Below are positions 58,137 through 64,000 of a stretch of DNA of 64,000 bases, piece by piece; within the stretch, counting starts at the first letter, position 1; every line of letters begins with the position of its first letter. A program made the translations under genes and the position numbers. Origin of the DNA: Bugula neritina (taxonomy: Eukaryota; Bryozoa; Gymnolaemata; Cheilostomatida; Bugulidae); contig OZ037771.1 of the NCBI GenBank assembly GCA_964035545.1, forward strand, positions 6,421,690 to 6,485,689, given 5' to 3'. A model generated the notes under the pieces. The model did no database searches. It saw nothing but the letters and a program-made list of their open reading frames with translations, and was not told the origin of the DNA.

Positions 58137-59912
58137 TCAGCTCTCGAACATTACCGGCCAGTACAGGGTTGGCGCGGAGGTTTTGTACATCCTCCAGGGA
58201 CTCATCAACTCTTGTCTGAGTTGACCTTGATCCCAGTCAAACGGTGCTCCGTGATGAGCCAGCGTCTCCAACTCGCATCGCGGGGGACCTCCATCCCTCC
58301 TCTCGATGTTGAGACACTGTTTGCAACCTCCGTCAGGTCGGCGACTCAACCCATCCGCATTGCTGTGTCTCTTGCCCGGCCGGTGTTCGATCCGGTACGA
58401 GAATTCAGCTAGGATTTCGAGCCACCGGGCGACCTGACTAGAGGGCTCTGCTCTCCTGCACAACCAGATCAGCGAGGCATGATCCGTACGCAGCCGGAAC
58501 TTCCTGCCATATAGGTATGGTCTGAAGTGCTTCACTGACTTGATTACTGCCAGCAGCTCCTTGCGGGTAGTGCAGTAATTTCGTTCAGCGGGTGAGAGAG
58601 ACTTGCTGTAGTAGGCTACTACTACTTCTCGGCCTTCCTGCACTTGTGACAGCACAGCGCCAACATTCTGGTCACTGGCGTCCGTGTCTAGGATGTACTC
58701 CAGAGTGGGGTCTGGGTAGGCCAAGATGGGCGCCGTTAGGAGGCAGCCCTTGAGGCGGTCGAACGCTTCTTGTTCGACTGGAGTCCACTGCCACGTCACT
58801 CCCTTTGCGGTAAGCCGGTTTAACGGCTGGGCTATGCCCGCAAAGTCTGGTACGTATTGCCTGTAATACCCTACCAGCCCTAAGAAAGCCCGGAGTCCGG
58901 TCAAGTCTTGGGGGGTGACCCAGTCTTCTACTGCCCGTACCTTTTCGGGATCCGTTGCCACGCCGTTTCGACCGACAACGTGCCCCAGGTACTTGACCTC
59001 CGGCTGCAACAGAGCGCACTTGGAAGGTTTGAGCTTAAGACCGGCACCTCGGAGTCTCTCGAAAACCTCCTGCAGACGACTGACATGTGTCTCGAAGTCT
59101 GGAGAGATTACGATGACATCATCGAGGTAGACCAGCAGTGTCTTCCAATGGAGTCCGCTAAGGACTTGTTCCATCAGCCTCTGGAAGGTGGCTGGGGCAG
59201 AGGTTAACCCGAAGGGCAGCACCTTCCACTTCCACAAACCGTCCCGTGTGATAAACGCCGCTTTCTCTTGGGCGTCGGGACTCAGAGGAACCTGCCAGTA
59301 GCCGCTTAGCAAGTCTAACGTACTGAAGTACTTGCTGCCGGCTAGGGCGTCCAATGACTCGTCAATACGAGGTAGAGGGTAGGCGTCCTGTATGGTTACG
59401 CTATTGAGTTTGCGGTAGTCCACACAGAACCGCCAACTGCCGTCTTTCTTCCGGACCAGTACGACTGGCGAGCTCCACGCACTATGGGCGGGCTCTATCA
59501 GTCCCCGGTCCAGAAGATCCCGTACTTGTCGGCTAACCTCCTTCTCTTTCTCCGGCCCCAGCCTGCGCGTGGGCTGCCGGACAGGGACTGTCCCTGCAGT
59601 CAGCGGTATTTCGTGTCTGACAATTCCAGTCAGTCCCACGTCATGCTCTCCGCTGCTGAACACATCACCGTAGTCGCGTAGTAACTTGGCCATAGCTTGG
59701 CGTTCTCTGTTACTCGCGCAGCCGCCACTGGCTGTTTCGTATAACTCCCGGAGATGTGTTGGGACTGCCCCTCGTCCCTGAATAGGGTGTCGAGGGGGTG
59801 CCTCCGTCGCGTCACCCAGCGACGGGCCCACGTCCTCTTCCTGGACGGAGTGGAACCGGCCCAGCATTGACCCAGCTGGGAGCTCAATGGGCTCGGTAAA
59901 GGGTTGACGCAC
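58137..59912 (-). CDS. pol: Reverse transcriptase - RNase H
   Basis: 591-residue frame. Reverse transcriptase at about 130-325: KKDGSWRFCVDYRKLN, YPLPRIDESLDAL, FSTLDLLSGYWQ, PFGLTSAPATFQRLM, catalytic YLDD at 262-265, and KYLGHVV. Connection, then RNase H at about 405-525: D411 (DTDAS), E452, D477 (RTDHASL) and D520 (NADGLSR), so all four acidic residues are present. The frame probably begins by frameshifting at 59903 rather than at its first ATG. The last 30 or so residues before the stop at 58137 lose similarity, because the integrase frame, displaced by -1, is already open from about 58220. Confidence 0.95.
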   Translation of the reverse strand: MRQPFTEPIELPAGSMLGRFHSVQEEDVGPSLGDATEAPPRHPIQGRGAVPTHLRELYETASGGCASNRERQAMAKLLRDYGDVFSSGEHDVGLTGIVRHEIPLTAGTVPVRQPTRRLGPEKEKEVSRQVRDLLDRGLIEPAHSAWSSPVVLVRKKDGSWRFCVDYRKLNSVTIQDAYPLPRIDESLDALAGSKYFSTLDLLSGYWQVPLSPDAQEKAAFITRDGLWKWKVLPFGLTSAPATFQRLMEQVLSGLHWKTLLVYLDDVIVISPDFETHVSRLQEVFERLRGAGLKLKPSKCALLQPEVKYLGHVVGRNGVATDPEKVRAVEDWVTPQDLTGLRAFLGLVGYYRQYVPDFAGIAQPLNRLTAKGVTWQWTPVEQEAFDRLKGCLLTAPILAYPDPTLEYILDTDASDQNVGAVLSQVQEGREVVVAYYSKSLSPAERNYCTTRKELLAVIKSVKHFRPYLYGRKFRLRTDHASLIWLCRRAEPSSQVARWLEILAEFSYRIEHRPGKRHSNADGLSRRPDGGCKQCLNIERRDGGPPRCELETLAHHGAPFDWDQGQLRQELMSPWRMYKTSAPTLYWPVMFES

Positions 59913-60493
59913 TGCACTAATACCTCCCCTCGCTCAGTTAGTCGGTTTAAACTACTGGCGAGTTGGATCTTTTCGTGCGCGCTTTCAACGACCCCGAGCC
60001 TGGCTATCCGGTTGCTGTTCACTCGGCAGTGGATAGTAGCTCTGGAGCGTCCGGGTACGGTGCAGTTTCGAACTACCTGAACACCGCCCACCAGAGGACG
60101 CCCAAACTTATCCACACAGGCGAGTTCTCGCCCGCCCATCAGCACCACCGACTTACTGAAATCTATTCGGCACTGGTGTTGCTTCAAGAAGGGCATTCCG
60201 AGGATAGCATCTTCCTCCAGTTGACCTATGATAAAGGTCTCCTGTACAGCCTGATCTCGGACACGCCCAGGGAGCTCGATAATACCATAAAAGGGGATAC
60301 ATGACCCGTCTGCCAGGGTGCCATGTTCTCCAGTATACGGTCGTACTCTATCCCTGTCCCGGCGGGGCAGTGCCTCAAAGACTCTACGACTGAGAAGGTT
60401 GGTAGTACAACCGGAGTCGAGCAGGAAAGTGACGGCGTTGCCGGCCACCTTTCCGGGTAGGAAATAGCTCTCTCCATGTGGTTGTACTTTCAC
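59630..60493 (-). CDS. pro: Retropepsin (aspartic protease) frame
   Basis: The frame is open from about 60547. Active-site motif FLLDSGCTTNLLS at residues 23-35 counted from 60493, with the second conserved motif AILGMPFL about 70 residues later; both fit a Ty3/gypsy retropepsin that cleaves the polyprotein as a dimer. The codon at 60493 is GTG, and no start codon is needed if translation enters by frameshift. Similarity to pol continues only to about 59900. Beyond the heptamer at 59897-59903 this frame is non-homologous and runs out to 59630. Confidence 0.85.
   Translation of the reverse strand: MKVQPHGESYFLPGKVAGNAVTFLLDSGCTTNLLSRRVFEALPRRDRDRVRPYTGEHGTLADGSCIPFYGIIELPGRVRDQAVQETFIIGQLEEDAILGMPFLKQHQCRIDFSKSVVLMGGRELACVDKFGRPLVGGVQVVRNCTVPGRSRATIHCRVNSNRIARLGVVESAHEKIQLASSLNRLTERGEVLVQCVNPLPSPLSSQLGQCWAGSTPSRKRTWARRWVTRRRHPLDTLFRDEGQSQHISGSYTKQPVAAARVTENAKLWPSYYATTVMCSAAESMTWD
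59858..59903 (-). promoter_or_regulatory. Putative -1 frameshift signal between protease and reverse transcriptase
   Basis: The heptamer C CCT TTA (59903-59897) is exactly in the protease frame, and the RT frame is the -1 frame at that point. After four bases a stem can form: GCCCA (59892-59888) with TGGGC near 59862-59858, TTGA with TCAA inside it, and a self-complementary cccagctggg in the loop. The heptamer fits the rule X XXY YYZ. Confidence 0.6.
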
Positions 60494-60837
60494 CCCCCCG
60501 CATGTGCTGTCCTGGTTTGACAGGACGGCGGGGGTTTCACCCGTGGTTTACGGGGCTTCCGGCGGCGAGGTGGGTGCCGGCGGGGTTTGGGCCTCTCCAC
60601 TGGGCCTTCTGGCTCCATTTCAGTGGCGGGCTCCTCTTCCCGAGGTAACCGGTGAAACCGGTTAGCGAGTGGCAGGGAGAAGGTACTGGGCCGTTGTGCG
60701 GGCCTACTAGTCCTGCGTGGTACCTGCCACTCGGGTGGAATGTTCCGCCGCGTCCGTACGGACAGACGACGGCGCGTTCCACCATACTCCTTTAGTTGCG
60801 GCCCGCGGGGAGGGAGTGTGTCCGCGGGCCGTGACAG
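60490..60837 (-). CDS. Arg/Pro-rich frame between gag and protease
   Basis: Open in the -1 frame from the frameshift site to a TGA at 60492-60490, about 115 residues. It is rich in Arg and Pro (KPRRHPPRRRKPRKPRVKPP), so very basic and plausibly nucleic-acid binding. No recognised domain. It overlaps the protease frame, which is again displaced by -1. The last codons before the stop form a run of seven G (60499-60493), where either slippage or a lost base could make the join. Confidence 0.55.
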   Translation of the reverse strand: MSRPADTLPPRGPQLKEYGGTRRRLSVRTRRNIPPEWQVPRRTSRPAQRPSTFSLPLANRFHRLPREEEPATEMEPEGPVERPKPRRHPPRRRKPRKPRVKPPPSCQTRTAHAGG

Positions 60838-60843
60838 TTTAAC
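60786..60843 (-). promoter_or_regulatory. Putative -1 ribosomal frameshift signal between gag and the next frame
   Basis: The heptamer G TTA AAC (60843-60837) is in the gag frame. After a 6-base spacer comes a perfect 9-bp stem GGCCCGCGG / CCGCGGGCC (60830-60822 and 60808-60800) with a 13-base loop. The loop word ACTCC (60817-60813) can pair with GGAGT at 60790-60786, giving an H-type pseudoknot. The open frame downstream is the -1 frame. The gag stop TAA (60794-60792) lies within the structure. Confidence 0.7.
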
Positions 60844-61658
60844 GCCCCCTGGTATTGGGGTCGTCCTTTCTGTCCCTGGTCCTGATCAGCGCTACTCCAG
60901 CCCTGCCCCACAGGTGTTGGGGGCATCCGCAAGGCCTGACCGGGGCCAGCACCGGCCAGAATGGTTACCAATTGTCCCAGCATCTCTACCATACGGTCCA
61001 TTTCGGCTTCCAGCGGGAGGGCTTCGGAGCCTGTCGTAGCCCTGGCAGCGCTGACTCCAACTACTGGTGGGTTCCTTTGTGCTCGATGCATTTGGGTAGC
61101 CAACAGGTAAGCTTCTCCAGCCTTCAGGGCATCCTCTATTCTGGTTATCCCTTTAGCTCGTAGGTGATGGTCTAGGCCCAGGTCGTTTAGGGACTGGACA
61201 AAGGCGTCATAGGTGTAACGCTCTTGGTGTTGTGCTGGCAGATCGCTATATGCAATCCGCGCCAGCTTCTTCACCGTCGCGGCATGTTCTTGCAGCGAGG
61301 TCCGCGGGGTGCGGCACAATCTCTCCAGCTTGGTCCTAGCGTCTATGACGGAGGTGCCAAAACGGGCCCGCAGCGCAGCCAGTATCCCGTCTACGTCCGT
61401 TCCCACTCCGTACGGCTTGGCTTGCTCCGTCACCGCTCTCCGCAATTGAATAAGGGCCACTCTATGCGGCCATTGAGCAACTTCCATTACCTCTCTAAAT
61501 TCTTGTATAAATTGTTCGACATCTTCCGACCCAGTAAAGGTGGGAGCTTTCAAGCAATGTCTATAAGCTTCTTCTCCTTCACGATTCACAGGATTAACAG
61601 CATTTCTACGCTCACCTTCTACTGGGGGTGGTTGCATTCTAGCATTTTCAGTCTCCAT
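60792..61658 (-). CDS. gag: Gag-like structural protein
   Basis: 288-residue ORF whose ATG lies 16 bases past the primer-binding site. Residues about 30-190 (FTGSEDVEQFIQEFREV, LRARFGTSVIDARTKLERL, LQEHAATVKKLARIAY) have the helical pattern of a Ty3/gypsy retrotransposon gag capsid domain. No CCHC zinc knuckle is present at the C-terminus, which is unusual; the frame ends just after the frameshift signal at 60837-60843. The nucleic-acid-binding role may be carried by the Arg-rich frame that follows. Confidence 0.85.
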   Translation of the reverse strand: METENARMQPPPVEGERRNAVNPVNREGEEAYRHCLKAPTFTGSEDVEQFIQEFREVMEVAQWPHRVALIQLRRAVTEQAKPYGVGTDVDGILAALRARFGTSVIDARTKLERLCRTPRTSLQEHAATVKKLARIAYSDLPAQHQERYTYDAFVQSLNDLGLDHHLRAKGITRIEDALKAGEAYLLATQMHRAQRNPPVVGVSAARATTGSEALPLEAEMDRMVEMLGQLVTILAGAGPGQALRMPPTPVGQGWSSADQDQGQKGRPQYQGALNCHGPRTHSLPAGRN

Positions 61659-61673
61659 CTTTGATATACACTA

Positions 61674-61690
61674 TCCCACTGCTGCCACCA
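61674..61690 (-). promoter_or_regulatory. Primer-binding site, tRNA-Leu type
   Basis: On the - strand, one base after the LTR, the element reads tggtggcagcagtggga. It begins with TGG, the complement of the tRNA 3' CCA. The complementary tRNA end, tcccactgctgccacca, resembles animal tRNA-Leu (AAG/TAG) from memory. Confidence 0.75.
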
Positions 61691-61691
61691 C

Positions 61692-61995
61692 TGTTATGTT
61701 TTTCAGTTTTGGGGTTGATGTGCCACCAAGAGAGTCTATTTATCACTAGAGAAACTTCACCAGTTAAGTCGAGTAGATATCGTTATATTTAATACAAGAA
61801 TACATAATAAAATCCAATGTACAACAGTAATGATACGCACGTCTATTTAATTTACAGCACTATCCTCAACTGAGCTAGTAGCGCGAAGCGGCTACTATTA
61901 CTTATCAAACAGCCTAGCTAATTGGCTAATACATTGTTCCGGGTCAATACGCAACCTTGCGTATTGTGTTGCTGGTAGCTCCACGAGCCACCACA
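61692..61995 (-). repeat. 5' LTR of the Ty3/gypsy element
   Basis: 304 bp with TG...CA ends in both orientations of reading (plus strand tgttatg ... ccaccaca). It matches 54555-54858 at every base I compared. A plus-strand aataaaatcc occurs inside, but the element is transcribed from the other strand. Confidence 0.97.
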
Positions 61996-62230
61996 ATACT
62001 CATAGTCATAGTGATGCAGTCGATCATACTCAGTCTGAGTCTCATGAGACTGAGTCATCAGTCATGGCGGTGACCAATGGCAATACTGTGTCTGATAGTG
62101 ATACTCATAGTCATACTGATGGTGATACTGCTAGTTGCAGTGAATATCTTACTCTAAGTTTATAATACGACTGATCGTATTCCTATTAGTGTTACTTATT
62201 ACTATTAGTTATTACTTATAGTTATTTATT
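61996..62230 (+). repeat. Degenerate short-period tract interrupted by the retrotransposon
   Basis: catagtcatactgatgg-type words continue the tract that ends at 54554 on the other side of the element, so the insertion split one tract. Confidence 0.65.
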
Positions 62231-62239
62231 ATTAGAATT

Positions 62240-62560
62240 TCTTAGAAAACGATCTCTCACTGGGATTTTAACCTGAGACCTTTAGCTTGCAAGCAGGCGC
62301 ACTTGCCATTACACTACAGTAACACTGGGTAAACTCAACACTAGCTACATCCCATCCAATCCTCAAGAACTCCACTGGCCTCTCTAATACTCTTTCAGTC
62401 TTCAGGCTCCCTTGGCCTCTCAACTTCCTCAGAGTACTACTACACTTCACTAAAGGCAGAAATAGCTTCTAAGAAAACTTTATCCCACTGGGATTCGAAC
62501 CCGAAATCTCTGGCTTGTAAGCAGGCACACTAGTCATTACCCCACAAGACACTGGATAAA
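62240..62560 (-). mobile_element. Dimeric tRNA-flanked repeat, copy 2
   Basis: Two tRNA-like segments on the - strand (about 62250-62335 and 62480-62560) flank about 150 bp. The second has a B box ggttcgaatcc at 62491-62501. Both contain tgcttgcaagc / tgcttacaagc at the expected arm. The layout and spacer words match 35698-36003. Confidence 0.65.
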
Positions 62561-63600
62561 CTCATGATATAATTGTACTACTATTTTTAATCATAATATT
62601 TTTTATTTGACTTTTGATATATGAGCACTGAATCGATTTCATAAAATTAAAACTAAAAGTTTTCAAGCTCAAAATCAAGTTAGTGAATTATAATTTGTTA
62701 CTCATTTTGAATGAGTGAATAGTATTCTATAAGTATAATAATCTGTATAAGTTAGGAATAACTGTAGTCTGTACAAGTGAGACTTACTCTTGCTAGATGG
62801 TAAAACCGTAAGTTTTTGTTCAAGTTGAGCGATCAAATCTATTAATATTTAGTTAGGTATTTAGGAACTGTAACAATTTAATTTCATAATTCTTTTTTAT
62901 AAATTTATTGCAATTGATTTTCATTAATTAGACTGACAACGCAACTCTGCACCTAACTTAATAATGAGTTATTTTAATCTCATTTTTATAGTGAAATGAA
63001 GTTTTTACTTGATCTTAGGACTTAGACTAAGACTTATGCATAGGGTTATATATATCTCAGTCAATGGGGTAGGCTCCAAAATTCTCTCGATTTTGAATGA
63101 TATTTTTCAACTTTGAACCAGTACTATAATTTTTCTAGTCATCCCAGGCCTAAGCACCACTTCTCTAGATCTTAAGCATTTTAACTCTCTCCAATGAGCA
63201 TTATGTATTTGTGGTTCTAGCTAACTCACTAACTGAACTAGCAAACTATCAAAATTATTGGTATCAAAATTTGGTCATAATACATCAACCCTAACTATTA
63301 ATGTCAATGTAGTCTTTAATATAAAGGTGTAAAGAAGAAACAAATCTTTTCTTCAATCGGGCAACTTTATGCAGCATATTCCTGGTATCTGCTTTCAATA
63401 TCACATTAAGTTTACCCACATAATTGCCGATATTATTGAAAATTCTTCTAACTTGTGACTTTTTTCACCACTTTCCTTAATGATCTGGAAAGGTACTAAT
63501 TTATTCCTTGAGCACGGTTTTCCTTAGCCTGAATTGTTTACTTTTTGGTGGCATTTTAGAGAGTTATTTACTTTCTAAACCTGCCACTAATGAGTTATCA
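62561..63600. other. AT-rich DNA
   Basis: No gene or recognised repeat, apart from possible further debris of the retroelement relic downstream. Confidence 0.4.
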
Positions 63601-63608
63601 GTTTCCAA

Positions 63609-63990
63609 CTATGTAATATTAAAGCTTTGAGTAAGCCCAGTACATAAACATTGCATATTATCTACTGATGCGAATAAACCTCGTGTCAGTTTGTCACTAA
63701 TTTTTTGAAGTACTGCAGCTTCTAATCCAAATGATGAATCTGCTTGTATCATTATTTCTCTGTTAAGAAAATATGGCAGGAAACGATCATAAGTGCGGCC
63801 TAACTTTAGCAATCTTCAATATTTCGAATTGCTTCATCATTTTCTATGCAGCGAAAATATTTTCATCAAAAAAATTAAGTCCTTTTACAAAATAATCTTC
63901 AGTATCTCTTATCATTAAAGGTTAATTAATACAACTTTTCTCTAAATTATAGTATTAAATGTCATAATTAGTTTATGCATGGTGCAATTC
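63609..63990 (-). pseudogene. Decayed retroelement RNase H fragment
   Basis: The - strand reads NREIMIQADSSFGLEAAVLQ, close to the RNase H start of LTR retrotransposons (xxIQxDASxxGLGAVLLQ). Neighbouring frames carry stops and shifts (ENDEAIRNIEDC just before). It is too short to classify and runs off the window end. Confidence 0.45.
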
Positions 63991-64000
63991 TTCTTGAAAT

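Larger units (their letters stand above)
54555..61995 (-). mobile_element. Ty3/gypsy LTR retrotransposon, 7441 bp
   Basis: Complete element on the - strand: 5' LTR 61692-61995, primer site, gag, protease, RT-RNase H, integrase, zinc-finger ORF, polypurine tract, 3' LTR 54555-54858. The pol order RT-RNase H-integrase defines Ty3/gypsy (Metaviridae). ATAC flanks both ends (54551-54554, 61996-61999), a likely 4-bp target duplication. The LTRs look identical base for base, so insertion is recent. No envelope-like ORF with signal peptide or membrane span was seen. Coding is GC-rich compared with the AT-rich host DNA. Successive frames are displaced by one base at several points, some of which coincide with frameshift signals (see separate entries). 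Confidence 0.97.

Noticed and set aside
56417-61664. Many + strand ORFs across the retrotransposon
   Set aside because: Antisense shadows of GC-rich gag and pol frames.

Overview
The window is nuclear DNA from an animal. Its three protein genes are cut by GT-AG introns, and all three belong to families I know from metazoans. The rest is AT-rich and full of microsatellites, minisatellites and transposons. The phylum cannot be fixed from the sequence; an early-branching marine invertebrate such as a sponge or cnidarian is only a guess.

Layout. (1) 1-2333: AT-rich, with a degenerate short-period tract. (2) 2334-15952, + strand: an LRCH gene (leucine-rich repeats plus calponin-homology domain), lacking only its 5' exon(s). 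It ends in two alternative terminal exons, one coding a hydrophobic tail and one a soluble tail. (3) 15953-24687: intergenic, with a hAT-type element (17340-18716), a long AT microsatellite, a LINE remnant and a possible promoter near 21730-21800. (4) 24696-33992, +: a complete LONRF gene (TPR-RING-TPR-RING-LON, 10 coding exons, 661 aa). (5) 33993-38020: intergenic, with a polyA signal, a weak promoter candidate and a dimeric tRNA-derived repeat. (6) 38028-52064, +: a PPP2R3 gene (B'' regulatory subunit of protein phosphatase 2A, EF-hand type), whose N-terminus most resembles the PR70/PPP2R3B form. Its introns hold a 212-bp SINE, a 1.5-kb array of a 20-bp repeat and a 421-bp palindromic element. 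(7) 54555-61995, - strand: a 7.4-kb Ty3/gypsy LTR retrotransposon with identical 304-bp LTRs, gag, protease, RT-RNase H, integrase and an extra zinc-finger ORF. (8) 62000-64000: repeat-rich, ending in a decayed retroelement fragment.

The three host genes face the same way but have unrelated roles: membrane/cytoskeleton scaffold, ubiquitin ligase and phosphatase targeting. I see no sign of a functional cluster.

The most interesting signals are: two canonical -1 frameshift heptamers in the retrotransposon, the first followed by a 9-bp GC-only stem and a possible pseudoknot; two alternative LRCH terminal exons that each rebuild the end of the CH domain; tandem repeats that have copied splice donors in two genes; a palindromic element 15 bp from a frame-changing 28-nt exon; and matched pairs of short mobile elements (two 212-bp SINEs with target duplications, two 163-bp MITEs, two dimeric tRNA-flanked repeats). 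Exon limits come from reading splice sites and protein continuity by eye. Family comparisons are from memory; no search was run.
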